64,000 nucleotides of DNA, taken from the NCBI GenBank assembly GCA_003864495.1, contig ML133366.1, positions 720,871 to 784,870 of the forward strand. Direction: 5' to 3'. The position numbers and the translations under genes are program-made. Under the pieces are notes generated by a model. That model made no database searches, was not told the DNA's origin, and worked only from the letters and a program-made list of their open reading frames with translations. Of the stretch, positions 36,894-49,300 are shown in pieces. Origin of the DNA: Nemopilema nomurai. Lineage: Eukaryota; Cnidaria; Scyphozoa; Rhizostomeae; Rhizostomatidae. How positions within the stretch are numbered: the stretch's first letter is position 1; each line of letters starts with the position of its first letter.

Positions 36894-38151
36894 TTGAAAT
36901 TGAAATTGACGACGGCAGGCTCTATCAAGTTTGATGGTTCTATCAATATGTCTGAAATAAACGACTTCTCGGAAATTCTTCAAAACCCTGAAATGTTGGC
37001 TGTTTATTTGGCTGCTCAACAGCAACAGCTTAAGTCATCACAGACTCCTGATTGGCTGCAGATGGTGAAGATGAAAAAGATCCAGTGAGCTTATTTGTTT
37101 CCTTTATTTTCTACAATGCACCCCTATCTAAAAAAGTATAAATAATTGATGGGTATTTTGTTTTAGAGATAAAGCTGCAGAGCCCCCTAAAATTGGAGAA
37201 TCTATTTTTTGTATTTTATCTTGAATTCAGGGCTAGCAGAAAATTGGCGTTATGATAGAATAGATCTAAATTTAACGAAAATTTCTGATAGGAGTTCTGA
37301 TGACGAAACTAAACATGGGGTATTTTTATATCTTAGGATGAGATAACTGATAGTGTAGAGTGGGAACGAAAGGCATTCATTGAAGCCATCAGAGAGTTGC
37401 ACTGTCTTTGGGATGTGAATCATCCAATGTATAAAGACAGAACAGCAAAGCAAAATTCGTGGAAAAAGCTATCAGCCATGTTCAACAAAAATGGTAAGTT
37501 TTAGTCTTTTACACATCTAGATACTACAAACAGACTGCAAAAAGTGTACTGCGAACAGTGTCTTTGTCAAGAAAATTTTAGAACACCCAGAGCTAATGCA
37601 GATTGCTACATTTTTTTAGTTGACTTCCTTCAGAAACAATAAAGATACTTTGAAAAAATGTTTGGACAAGCAAAATCGCATGACCCGGTCTGGTGATGCA
37701 GCTGCAACGTTGCCAAAATGTCAATGTCTTGAGCAAATGGCATTCTTGCATGAAAAAAGTGCAAATTAACCTACGGAGAGCAACCTTGTGCCAATGGAAG
37801 CTCGATTTGTTGTACAGGCAGATGAGCCCCAGTTCTCCATGCCAAATTCTAGCGGCGGGTGTCGCAAGTGGCTGTTCCGCTACTGCAACTTTGTCAAAGA
37901 AGATAAAGAGAAAAATATTACCACACACAAAGAAGACACGCACTGACTTGAGAGAATCAGATTTGAGTAAATCCCTGGTCGAATGTGACGAACTACTCAA
38001 AAAATCTATAAGTGAAGATGAAGATGAAGACTCTCTGTACTGTCGAAGTTTGATACCAATAATGAGAGAGCTTCCGAAAAAACAGAAACGCCATGCTAAG
38101 ATTAAAATAAGCAAACTGCTATTTGATCTTCAGTATAGTTTAGAAATTTAG
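36894..38151 (+). pseudogene. MADF-BESS domain protein of the Harbinger element
   Basis: The accessory Myb/SANT-like protein helps Harbinger transposase enter the nucleus and bind element ends (family knowledge). Exon 1 (from 36894) contains NDFSEILQNPEMLAVYLAAQ; exon 2 (37337-37493, after TTAG, before GTAAGT) holds a MADF half, WERKAFIEAIRELHCLWDVN and YKDRTAKQNSWKKLSAMF; exon 3 starts at about 37621 after TTTTTTTAG with RNNKDTLKKCLDKQNRMTRS. The C-terminal BESS motif is SLYCRSLIPIMRELPKKQKR near 38034-38100. A frameshift lies between exon-3 start and BESS (stops at about 37770 and 37945 in the first frame), so this copy is likely dead. Confidence 0.65.
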
Positions 38152-38645
38152 TAGCTACAAAGTCTGTGATATAAATCTAATTCTCAAAATACGAATGATA
38201 AAAACGAAAGACTGAAGTGTTGTTTCTACAAAATAAGAAAATCATTTTATACAAATTTTTATAACAATACCTTGATTTTTGTTGGGATTCAATATTCTGA
38301 AAAAACTTAAATTTTAGGCCTTAAGATATTTTAAAATTATTCTGAAGTAGCTGTTTCCATTCATTGAAACTTCGCTCAGAACTCACATAAAGACACATTT
38401 GTTTCCAACCACCAGCAACAAGGAATAATGAACATGAGAATTTAAAAAAAGTCAGACAGTTGTTGACTTTTGAGCATGGCTACTATTCTTGATTTTTTTA
38501 ATTTGGCAATTTCAAGCCCCTTGTTTTCTTATTATAAACTATGTTCTTATAAAAAGACAAGCATTTATTATGTATACATGAAAATTACTGTTATAATTGA
38601 TAAGAAATATAGTAGATATATGCAGATGCATAAAGTTAAATAGTT
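38152..38645. other. Spacer between the convergent Harbinger genes
   Basis: AT-rich and non-coding, lying between the stop codons of the two convergent genes. Confidence 0.5.
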
Positions 38646-38940
38646 TTAGTATGTTCTTGTTACCATATCGACTTGCCATTCAACAGACCCTGCTGGTGAG
38701 CAGAAATACTCCTTGAAGTCGTCTCTTACTTCTTTTGCCTCTCGTGAATAATTATTAGAGGATATCTGGGGTATTGTTTCAAGCGCAGAGCTGGGAGTCT
38801 TTTCCTTTCTCCAATCACCTGGCCTAAACCCACAAGATCCTTCTGTATCCGTATAGTTAGGAGGACAATAGTTTAAATCATTTTGAGCATAGCTTTTGCT
38901 CATAAGGAAGTTATGCAATGCAACGACGGCTTTTGTAATA

Positions 38941-38993
38941 GACCCCTTTCACATTGCATCAACTTAAAATCCAAAACAAGGCTAGAGTTGTTT
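38941..38993 (+). repeat. Left terminal inverted repeat of the nested element
   Basis: Pairs with 43463-43515; single mismatch at position 39 (A here, G in the inverted right copy). The match stops at base 53. Confidence 0.95.
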
Positions 38994-39094
38994 CGGTGCC
39001 GAACATCAGAGATCAAACTCTCTGCATCTATACGTCTTTGAGATATATTATCGCCGTTTTGAAAAAGATTTCCATCGATTTTCGTATTGAAGAT

Positions 39095-40965
39095 ATGGAT
39101 CAATTTATTTCATTGTTAACTGAGGGGAAGGCGGTTTTCTGCATTGAAGATTTCTCGATATTAACTGTCAAAGAGCTCAAGAAAGTTTTGTTGGCCTACA
39201 AAGAGAAGGTCTCAGGTGCCAAGGATGATCTAATTCTCCGTGCCTATGCGGTTTCTTCGCGATTAGAGCAGCAAGAAATCCGTGCCGTAAGTACATCCGA
39301 ACCTGTGTTGGTTGGAGAAGACGCTGAGTGTACGTATAACGTCATCTTCTCCTGAAAATGCAGCCATTTGCCATGGTCCTCGGACGTCAGGGGGACTCCG
39401 GGCTTTTCTTTCATTCAGCTATATAGCTATCTGGTAGTAAGAACAATGAAATTTAAGCATATCAAGCTGAAAAGTACTGCGTACAAGAAGTTGAAAGCTT
39501 TCCAGTATCTTTAAGGCTACATTAAGCATTTCTCAGTTGCAAAGGATAATAATTACACTTCTTTTGATGTCCGCATGAAAGTTTCTATGAAGAATACATG
39601 ATACAAGGTCCTTGTCATCCTTTCAAATACTTCTGGAGATGTTTGCTGTGCAGCTTGTACTTGCCCTGCTGGTGCAGGCCTGGGTGGTTTTGGTAACTGC
39701 AATCATGTTGGAGGTGTTCTTTTTGCCTTAGAGGATTTCAACAGAAAAGGTTATCAAGACTGCCCAGAGCCTGTATCATGCACTTCCAGATTATCTGCAT
39801 GGAATGTTCCAACCTCTTTGTTGCAGTCTCTCTTGTCTCAATTGATGAAACAGTTATAAAAAGAATAAGATTTGGCAAAGATAATGACAAATCTCATTAG
39901 CTAAAGTATCTTTGCTATGATCATAGAAGACCTACAGACCGTCCAGTCAATTAGAAAAGCTTCAAGAGTTACAAGCTTGCATCCTGCTTATCAAATAGCT
40001 GTTTCTTTGCATTTCATTCTCTTGAAAAATCACATTCACCAAACGAGCAATCAATTATCACTGAAACTGTTCCTTCCCTAAACTCACCATTTGCTAATTC
40101 TTCTGTTTTGCTAACTGATTTCCAAGACTCTCAACCTTTTAGTTATGCATATGATATTTCTTGCAATAATTTCAAAGAGATGATGGATTATTATTGTTTC
40201 TCAAATCTCTACATTAGTAATGATGAAGTCCAGAGAATTGAACATATTACTTGTGCTCAAGCAGCAAATGAACACTGGCAGTCCTACAGATTGTACCGTG
40301 TTACAGCCTCAAACTTTTACTCTGCTATTGTCAACTCAGTGGAGCCATCTTTAAAGCTGAAATCCATGTACTATTCCTCCTTTTCTTCTGCCAGCACAGG
40401 TAAACTTTATGAGTCACATGTGCGTTCATTATACAGAGTGAAGATGATTCAAGACGGCTATGATGCATTGATCATTGATGAGCCTGGCTTAACTGTGTGC
40501 AAATCTATTCCTTACATTGCTGCTTCTTTGGATGGAATTGTGAAATTTAAAGAAAGTTCTTGGGGACTTGAGATCAAATGTCCCTTCTCTAAGTACAATT
40601 CAACACTTGCTGAAGCTTTGGATGACAATAAAATTTTTTTAACAAAAAAGAAAGATATTCAGTTGAAGTGAAGCCATCCTTATTATTATCAAATTCAAGC
40701 CCAAATGTTCTGTTCAGGATTGAAGAAAACGGACCTTGTTGTTTGGTTTGGAGATCAAGAGCCCTTATTTGTCCATTCAATTGTTTATGATGAACAGTTT
40801 ATAAGTTCTTGCCTACGACAATTGAAATTATTTTATTGTAGAGCTGTCTTGCCTGAGTACTTTACAAGGCGTGTTAAGCGAGGCTTAAAATTATACTTGC
40901 ATGGTGGTTGGGAAAATTCCCTAAAGTCTTCAAAGAGAAAAAAGGTAGTTAAAATACAAATGTGA
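39095..40965 (+). pseudogene. SAP-SWIM-YqaJ accessory protein of the nested element
   Basis: ATG at 39095. SAP DNA-binding motif at about 39160-39240 (LTVKELKKVLLAYKEKVSGA); SWIM zinc finger at 39641-39720 (CTCPAG then GNCNHVGG, CxC..CxH); YqaJ-type exonuclease at 40255-40600 with YRLYRVTASNFYSAIVN, GLTVCKSIPYIAASLDGIV and GLEIKCP (catalytic Glu and Lys of the restriction-endonuclease-like fold), then YYYQIQAQMFCSGLKKTDLV. Such nucleases resemble phage lambda-type recombination exonucleases. Role in the element's movement is unknown. Breaks: a stop at 39353, shifts between 39356 and 40107, and TGA at 40669 directly before the SHPYYYQ block. Confidence 0.75.
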
Positions 40966-41039
40966 ATCATATTGACATTCCATCTCTAATTTAAGATATT
41001 AAGTACAATGAACATCCCACTGAAAGTTATCTTACTGAA

Positions 41040-41584
41040 AAACAAAGACTTAAAGATCCAAGATGAAATCAGCTTGAATGCACAGTTTAGAAAGGATGAC
41101 AAGGGCTATTCTGCTATGAACTACAATAATGGCAATGAGAACAATAATTTTGCAACAAAGAACTGGACTAAAAGGCTTCTTGTTGAAATATAAAGACTTG
41201 AAGATCCCAGATGAAATCAGCTTGAATGCACAGTTTAGAAAGGATGGCAAGGGCTATTCTGCTATGAACTACAATAATGGCAATGAGAACAATAATTTTG
41301 CAACAAAGAACTGGACTAAAAGGCTTCTCGTTTAAAAGTAAAGACTTAAAGATCCAAGATGAAATCAGATTGAATGCACAGTTTAGAAAGGATGGCAAGG
41401 GCTATTCTGCTATGGACTACAATAATGGCAATGAGAACAATAATTTTGCAACAAAGAACTGGACTAAAAGGCTTCTTGTTGAAATATAAAGACTTGAAGA
41501 TCCAAGATGAAATCAGCTTGAATGCACAGTTTAGAAAGTATGACGAAGGGCTATTCTGCTATGAACTACAATAATGGCAATAGG
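41040..41584. repeat. Minisatellite inside the nested element, about 147-bp period, 3.7 copies
   Basis: AAGACTTRAAGATCC recurs at 41046, 41193, 41340 and 41488, spacing 147-148. Copies differ at few positions. It lies between the two convergent genes, just past the YqaJ stop. Confidence 0.93.
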
Positions 41585-41767
41585 ACAATAATAGATGTGA
41601 CAAATTGTAGTTAATGCCTAAAAAGGGTGGATTACGTTCAATGTCATTTACCCAATGTTGATAATGTATAATACCTATTTTCATCTATGTCTTTGTATGA
41701 TCTTTTCAGTACTTTTAAATAATAGATATATACTTTTTTATTGATTACTGAAGAATACAACTTTAAT

Positions 41768-43378
41768 TCAGTTATCATTCCTTTGAGGGTTAACTAAAAA
41801 TGGCAAAAAGTTTTTTAAAAAGCAGCAGGCTGTGAAAGTTTGGTTTGCGACAGGAGCAAGACTTAGTGGCAATACACCATCTAAAATGTGATAGTTCTTG
41901 ACCCTCCCAATAGCTCCCTCTACATGAATTCTCACAGCGGCAATCTTGGCTGTTTCTTCTGATTCTGCAGGTGTTAACTGGTCATGTGAGTCTTTGAAAG
42001 GAGGAATATTTAGTGTGACACCAGGTGGTAATATATTGGCGATATCAAAACCTCTGTCTGCCATTACATTGTCACCTGGTTCCAAAAGAGAAAGAAGACC
42101 AGAGGAAGATGTTAATTCTTTGTCAGAAACACAACCAGACCAGAGCTTTGATATAAAGGTAATTCCACCATTGGGAGATATACCAATAAGAGCTTTCCAT
42201 GTATTATGATGTTTGTATTCTGATCATGTTTGAGACTGTGATCTTAAAGAGGAGGGGACTTCAAGATGTTTTTCTGTACAGTCAAGAATAATTCTTGTTG
42301 AAGGGTAACTTTTAAATTCAGCTGGCAGCATACTCGCAACTAGATCCTTCGACGAATAGGGAAACAGAAGTGGTAATTCCTGGAAGAGAGCGTTAATCCG
42401 AGTGTAAACATTTTGAGTCATGACCAACAGAGATACCAAATCTGTCAGCAAGATCACTGAGAAACAATCCAACTTTGAAGCGCAACAGGACAAAGAGAAA
42501 TTCATCTAACTGTGACAACCTTCTTTTTGGTCCTCGTTTTTTTGAAGTCAGATTCGGTTCTTGCTCTTGGTATGTGGAGATATTGGTGGACTTGTTCCTC
42601 GACAATAAGACATGTTTTCAAGCTTTGGCTTTAAATATTCAAAAACAGGTTGAAATGAGGAATATGAGGAAAACCGGTGTCAAACTTCACTGCTGAATCA
42701 TCATCTTGCAACTTTTCAACAGAAAAAAGGCTTTCTTTGCAGAAGATAGTTGAACATCTAATTCCGCAACTTTTTGAGAGAGTTCCTCAACTTTTCTCTT
42801 TGAGATTGACGAATTCAACCAACTCTACATCATACTGGTTGCCATGGGAATATCTGTGCTCGACTGTTGGGAAACTGCCATGGCCAGGATTTTCAAGGAA
42901 AATAGGCCTGTCAATAAACGAAAGATTTGTTTGCGTCGAAACAGTGTTATCCATTGAATCCAAGACATCGCTTACAGATTCAAAAACAAGGGAGCTGCGA
43001 TCCGTTGGAGCTTTTCGAGTTGTTTTCGTTGAAGAGGCCAAGCGGTTTCCTTCATGCAATTTAAGTGAAGGCAAGGCGCCACTTCGTAACTTCAAGCGTT
43101 GAGGATTCCGTAATGTCTGAATCCGTAAAGTGTTCATGGCACAGATAAGTCGATGCAGTAACTCTGAACCCATCCAGGCCATCAACTCGCTTTATCAAGT
43201 TACACCACTGACGTTTTTCCGGGTTTTTTTTAGGAAACTTGAAGAAGCGTAGGCCAGTCGAGGATCCGTTGGTAGAATAAAAGAAATTGTAGCAACCAAA
43301 CGCTGCACACTGCTTTCCTAAAGAAGCTCTTTCTTTACTTGCTGGTTCAACTCATTCGTACTTGTAGACTGATCCATT
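41768..43378 (-). pseudogene. ISL2EU-type transposase: THAP finger plus DDE_Tnp_4 domain
   Basis: THAP finger at about 43315-43120: CAAFGCYNFFYST, LRFFKFPKKNPEKRQWCNL, TASTYLCHEHFTDSDI (C2CH complete, with the family's conserved Trp and Pro). Then a linker, a coiled segment (LVEFVNLKEK), RLSQLDEFLFVLLRFKVGLF, SDLADRFGISVGH, RIILDCTEKHLEVPS (first Asp), NVMADRGFDIANILPPG (second Asp), AAVRIHVEGAIGRVKNYHIL (catalytic Glu), ending NPQRNDN. Shifts occur before the finger (about 43320), after it (about 43110), near 42690 and near 42400. The finger would bind the terminal repeats and the DDE domain would cut DNA. This copy is inactive although its ends are well preserved. Confidence 0.8.
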
Positions 43379-43462
43379 TTTAACAAATCAAACCGCAAGA
43401 AACAACTAATAAATCTCAAGATACGAATGTTTACGATGCCTTCAGTAAGCGAGTTCGCATTC

Positions 43463-43515
43463 AAACAACTCTAGCCTCGTTTTGGATTTTAAGTTGATGC
43501 AATGTGAAAGGGGTC
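43463..43515 (-). repeat. Right terminal inverted repeat of the nested element
   Basis: Reverse complement of 38941-38993 with one mismatch; flanked outside by TA. Confidence 0.95.
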
Positions 43516-44324
43516 TATTTGGATGACCTTCTCTACTTTTGCAATTATTGGTCTACGAAAAATTCTAAAACGACTGGTTGCGATTCCAAATGTATTTTCA
43601 ATAACTTGTCTGGCCCTGGACAGCCTGTAATTAAAGATTCTTTGATCCAAGGGGATATTTCTGTTTGGGTATGGCTTAATCATATGCTTCTTCAACCCAA
43701 AAGCATCATCGGCAACAAATACAAACGGAAGCACCTTATCTGAGTTCTTGCTTACTCTTTCTGGATCTGGAATATCAAAAATAGCCTACTCGATGGCGTA
43801 CCCAAGACTGCTATTACTGTAAACACTGCCATCACTTTGCCTTCTCGAGTCTCCAATGTCCACCATCAAAAAATCGTAATTTGCATTGCAAGCGGCTAAC
43901 AAAACAATGCTGTATTTCTTCTTATAATGAAAATATTCAGAGCCGGAATTAGAGGGTGCTTGCATGACAACATGTTTTCCATCGATTGCTCCAAGAGCAT
44001 GGGGGTAATTCCACTTATTTTCAAAATCTTTAGCAATGGCTTTCCATTCGCGTTTATTTGAGGGCACATCGAAAAAACCTCTTTCTTTTAGTGAAATCCA
44101 TATTGCTTCGCACGTTTCACTTATTATGCCAGTAATGGTCGAGGGGCTCATTCTGCAACTGGCAGCAATAGTACACTGTGCATCACCTGCAGTCAGGAAG
44201 CTTAACGTTAGTCCAAGCCCCTCACTTGCACCAACAGAATCTTGCATGTTTGTGCGTTTTTTCGTTATCTTTGGTGCAATAAACGATAAAAGCTCCTCAT
44301 ATGTAGGTGGCGACATTCGAAAGT

Positions 44325-44390
44325 GAAGTTTTGTACCACAAAGCAATTGTGAAGTTTTGTACCACAAAGCACTTGTTCACATTCGAAAGT
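44325..44390 (-). repeat. 66-bp insertion with internal duplication in the Harbinger transposase
   Basis: GAAGTTTTGTACCACAAAGCA occurs twice (starting 44326 and 44351), and ACATTCGAAAGT flanks the segment on both sides. It adds 22 codons including a stop between FRM and SPP of the transposase. Confidence 0.8.
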
Positions 44391-44706
44391 ATTTAAAGAA
44401 GTATTTGTGGTCATATAATCGTAAATCCCTTAACAAAAGATGAAACTCCCCCTTCTGCAGACGTTCTGAATAAATTTTTCGAACCCAGTACCGCTTTCTT
44501 TGCTTTTTTGCTCGCCTTTTCAACAAAATTAGCTTTAAGATTATAAGCTTTTTTAATAACAACAAGCTTCGAACAGACGCCATTTTCTTTTGCATTTTTC
44601 GTGGCAAATTCGCACAAGAAATTCTGCCAGTGGAAATTAAACTTCGTAGGCAAAAAAGTTTGTGGCAAAAATTCGCTTTGCGCGAAAAATTTGCCCCGTG
44701 TAGCTC

Positions 44707-46310
44707 TCGAAGCTCTCGTGTGCGAAATGATCGCTGCAGATTTAGCCTGTCACAGTATCTTTCCAGGGAAAACGCATGCTTCTTACAAAAGCATTCTAGG
44801 CCGAGCAAACATTTCCACAGTTTCCCACTACACATTTCCTTGACCCACGTTTTTTTGTCGACATTCTTCGATTTTATATCTGCAGACTAAATCCAAAGAG
44901 GAAACGAATGCACACAGCAGAGCTATGCTTCTTTGATTGCGCCTCTCACCACTGCTCTACATCGTCGGAAAACACCGGAAATTGCAACTACTTTCCCATA
45001 ATACATGCAACAGATACCCACTTTTTAGCCAATAAATTTTTTATTGCCTGGTCAGGCCCTTTAAAGCTTCTGAAAAATTAAAGTAAATATCCTTAGCCCT
45101 TATCTGGGTACAACTCCCACTCCTAGCAAATTTTCCGGCTGACTCTTGTTTTGTTGACGTAAATTTGCGGTTTCTCGTGAAAGGAACCAATAGAGAGCCG
45201 CCATAGTGGTCTTCCCCAACAGCTTCCTCGATCAATAGTGAAATGTTGTGAAATGAAATGAAGTGAAATCTTGAAAGGTCGAAGAAAACAAGGAAGAAAA
45301 AACTTCTTTGTGACCTGATAGGTGTTTGTTTGAAACAAATAACTTGCTTAGCATTGGAATTTCATTAAATGAGCTCCAATCATCGGCAGGGGTAAATTTT
45401 TTTAGAACCCAAATTGTAATGTTTTTTTTCAGCGTGCCATCATTATGGAAACATTTTCACGTTATTCATAATGGCATTAGAAACCATGAATTGCCTCATT
45501 CCCTCTTGTTGCACCAAAATAACTTTAGTAAGCTTTGTTTTGAGTAGGCAACAAAGGTGCTGAATCAGAAAGTGCCATTTGAAAGGGGGTTTTCTCTGAG
45601 AAAAGGTGTATCATTTCCAGTCAGAACGTTGGAAAAATGTTTGTAACCAACATAAGAAGCTGAAGTTTCAAACAGTTCAATACTTGTGAGCAGCCTGAGA
45701 TTTGCTAAAAATCGTTATTCATATTCGTTTTCTAGTAATAATTCACGTTTTTCTCTCCTTTTCTCGAAACTCTAGGCCGCTCCCTTCTCATGAAAACATC
45801 ATGTGATGTAAGAATTTGTCGGCGACTTTAAAAGAAAGTGATGAACCCGAATTTACTCTGCTTTCGTTCAGAGTAAAATTTCCAGTGATGGAGGATTAAC
45901 ACCCAATAATCGCATCAAATTCTGCAGCGAAAATGCACAATTCCAGTATGTTACACTATCACTTTTCAATGTGTTGGTCCAATATCGAAAAAAGTGATGG
46001 AAAAAAGTGATCGTGTAACCTGGCCTTAAAACCATGTAAAAAAGGCTTTACTGGTAGCTTATCACATAATATTTGGAATTTTTTTGGAAAAAGTGGGAGG
46101 GGGGCTCATGATCTACTCTATGGTGGCTCTATAATTAGTTGTTGCATAATTATTTTTTGTAGTATTCACCCCCTCATACACAACAACTACTCTACTCTAA
46201 TTGTGCTTAATTGTAGGGGGGTCGAATAAAGAGGGGGGTTGACATTTTTCTAGATTTTCGTAAAACGGAGGAGTCAAAATAAAACGAACTACAGGGAAAA
46301 TTGTAAATCT
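44707..46310. other. Intergenic, no feature seen
   Basis: No open frame of note and no recognised motif. A G/C-rich patch (GGAGGGGGGCTCATG near 46088) is unremarkable. Confidence 0.4.
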
Positions 46311-49300
46311 ATATATACTAAAATCCGGATATTCATGAGGCGGCAACTCTTTCATGTCCGCGTCGGCACCTTTGATCTCGGAGTCCTCCTAAATTGACAA
46401 CGAAAGGCTCCCAAACGGACGGACTGATTTGAAAAATTCTTTTTGCAGATTCTTCTCAGATGATTGATTCTTCAGGCTGGCTACTTTTTGCCCGAAAATC
46501 CTGCTCCGTTTTTGAGCAAATTGCCATCTTCTCCCGGGGACGGTGTTTTCGACCGCCTTCTCGACGCCCTCCTGCCCCCACCGTTCGACAAGCTCTCCCC
46601 CTTTTTTTACCCACGGGTTCGGCAGGCATTCGTCTTCGATCGTGGCTGGTTTTTTTTCCAAAATTTTCCTTATTTTTAGTGGACATTGCCATGTTTCTGA
46701 GCGACGCTCGCCGGTCGTCCGCCTTCTCCGAGCTCTGGCTCCCGAACGGTTCGTGCCACGTTCCCCCTTTCCTAGCGGTACGGTTCGCCAAGAGTGCCTC
46801 TTTTTAGATGTGTGGTTTTTTTTCCAAAATTCGCAAGCGTTTTTTCGAAATTCGCCGTGTTTTTGCTTCGAATCGCCATTTCCAGGCCGAGGGGAGAAAA
46901 TTTTCTTGCCCTCGATCGGCCGAACTTGCCCCGGTCACGTGCCTCGCTCTGCAGCCCTCCATTGTTTGGGGACAAAAGAGAGTCCTCTTCCACCAATCGA
47001 AATGCAAGTTGCCGACGTGAGTGACGTGAGGGACGCAGCAAGGTAACAAGGCGTAATAGAGAACAGCAGCGTGCTCGGGACAGGGCAGGGGTCATTTCGT
47101 GCTTGCTACCCGTGCGGATTGGACGTGCTCATTATTACCGGTCGTGGTTTTTTGGGAATTTCGTCGTGGAAAGCTGCCTTACTGCTTTAAGTAAGTACTT
47201 TTCGTTTCTTCTTTCGATCTGATGATATTTCTAATGATACTAAACTAAATTTCCGTGCTTTTTTAACGATTTTTCCAATACACCCCACGCTGGGGTAGCT
47301 TCCAACCGCCACGAAAAATTTGCTATCCACGAGCTTGCCTGCTTTCGAGGATGTTTTCTGAATGCTGAATTGATTGCTTACTTAAAATGATGCTAAATGA
47401 GATTTGATTTTGTTGGATTTTTCTTTTTTTAGAGAGAAATCGAGCCGAAACTCGCGGTAGCAGCAGCAAAATTCGTGAGGAACTCCTGGCACGCCCCCAC
47501 CTGGCTCTCTCGCTGGCTACGAAATGCTGAAAACTTTGCCTTGCCCTCTAGAACGAATCAAAGTAAGTTTGTTTTGTTGCATTATGATCGCCGTTTTCCT
47601 GGTTTTTTCTCTCTCTCGAGAAACTAGCTTTTGTGCGTGGTTTTTGCACCTGGCCGTTGACCTGTTGACCTCCTTCCGCCATGCCCCGAGGGCGTTTTTC
47701 ACTCTAAATTGCTCTAAATACCTAGCTAACTTGCTTTTAGGGAATTTCTGATAACCAATCGATTAACTTCTTTAATGATGTTACGGGAGGTTTAATTTTT
47801 GGCTTTTTTCCTTTTTTAGAGAGAAATCGAGCCGGAACTCGCGGCAGCAGCAACGTGGAGAACGGCAGGTACGCCCTCTCGCTGACTTAAAAATGCTGAA
47901 AACTTCGTGCCCGCTAAATCGAATCAAAGTAAGTTTGTTGTGCTGCTTCAAGTTTGTCGTTTTAGTTGTTTTTCTGGTAATTTTTTCGAAGAATTGGGTT
48001 TTTTTGCTAGATTTACGCACCTGGCTGTTTGTCCGGTTGACTCCTTCCGCCAGCCTCGAGGGCGTTTTTCACTCTAAATTGCTCTAAATTGCTCTAAATA
48101 GCTTTGGCAGTAAACAAATGTTTGATGCATTCTAAAATCAGTGACTGCTGCTTTTTTGTTGCCTTTTACGATTGCGTTTTTGGCAGACCTCGCTTCTAAC
48201 GAGTTTTCCTTGCTTGCAGGGTCATGGCATGGCGTCAAATGTTATCCACTGTACCGTGCTGGGACGAAGAAAGGAAGAGCAAGAACTTCGTTTTTAATAG
48301 ACGAGAGACTACCGTACGAACTTTAAAACCCTACGTGTTTATGTTGTATGTATTTAATTTTCTTGGTTGATAACGATGCATGGTTTTCGATTCGACGTTT
48401 ACTCATTCTCGCGTTGTTTCTTTGTGTTATTGAGATTACTGAAACTGTAGAATAATTTGGTGCCTATTGTGGCAATAGTCAGTTTTTGACCGCTACAGAG
48501 GCAGTTTTCATGTGTGCTAAGTTTCATTTTGTAAGTTAGAGATTTCATGTCACGGTTTTTCTTTAAATTACACTAAACTCTCACACAGTGTAGCGAGCTA
48601 AATGAGCAAAAAGCTTTTCCATAGGACGGTTGAAAACGTGACAGCTATCGAGAAAGCCCGAGAAAAGATGAAAATAACTACGGGGCAATTTTTATGTTTG
48701 TGTGTTGGCCAAGGGGTCGCGTTTCGGCATGGCAGAGCCCCGAAGTCATTTAAACTAAAATCGATTGGATTGACGAGGTTTTTCAGTTTTTGTCTATAAA
48801 AATAACCAGGATCGGCAGCGACTTTTCACTATATACTTTGCAAGAACTAAAGGGCAGCCTTCGCAAGGTCAAATTTAACGGATTTCGAAGTTTCGCCAGT
48901 CGTTAATTGTTCAAGTAGAGTCGAGCCGATTCAGGGGCAACATAGGAATAATTTAGACGACGAAAAGGTCTATACTAGGATTTTAACTTGCTTCACTGAG
49001 GGTTGATCAGCTAAAAGATAGATATTTTTCGTGGTCAACTGTTCTTAGGTAGAGAATTACAGGGTAACCCTCAACGATGTTAAGCTTAAACCGCCCTCAG
49101 TTTCCAAAACTATGAGAAAGACAGCGGCCATGTAATCTACCCCCAATACTTTCCAAAACGACGAGTAAAACGGTCAACAAAGCAAGTTTTTCGTGTAGCT
49201 TTTTCGGACTTGGCAAGTAGGAAGGTGTCATGTCGTGTTGTTTGTTTCATGCGGCGGTCGCTTGGCCCATGACTGCTGGAACAAGGTTCCTTGAAGGGTG

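Larger units (their letters stand above)
38941..43515. mobile_element. Nested ISL2EU-type DNA transposon, complete, 4575 bp
   Basis: Ends are 53-bp terminal inverted repeats (38941-38993 and 43463-43515) differing at one base, starting GACCCCTTTCACATTGCATC. Target site duplication is TA (38939-38940 and 43516-43517). Removing the element restores the Harbinger reading frame exactly (KVIQI followed by ITKAVV). It carries a THAP-DDE transposase (-) and an accessory SAP-SWIM-YqaJ protein (+). An accessory YqaJ protein is, as I recall, a known feature of ISL2EU. Confidence 0.85.
38646..44583 (-). pseudogene. Harbinger transposase (DDE_Tnp_4 type), split by an ISL2EU-type insertion
   Basis: ATG at 44583 (MASVRSLLLL), then KRYWVRKIYSERLQKGEFHL, MSPPTYEELLSFIAPKI, ALGAIDGKHVVMQAPSNSGS (first Asp), MVDIGDSRRQSDGSVYSN (second Asp), LSRARQVIENTFGI (catalytic Glu), and after the insertion ITKAVVALHNFLMSK, LNYCPPNYTD and the C-terminus to 38646. 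All three acidic catalytic residues remain. Breaks: a 66-bp insertion with a stop at about 44325-44390, a TAG at 43786-43788, and the nested element between codons at 43516 and 38940. The product would recognise Harbinger ends, cut and reinsert DNA; this copy cannot. Confidence 0.85.
36297..44706. mobile_element. PIF/Harbinger DNA transposon, interrupted by a nested element
   Basis: Contains the two genes typical of the superfamily, facing each other: a MADF-BESS (Myb/SANT-like) DNA-binding protein (+) and a DDE transposase (-). Outer ends are tentative: TTTACACGAGACGAATTTTT at 36298 matches imperfectly the reverse complement of 44676-44705 (CTACACGGGGCAAATTTTTC). Without the 4575-bp insertion the element would be about 3.8 kb, a usual size. 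A clean 3-bp target duplication was not found. Confidence 0.55.
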
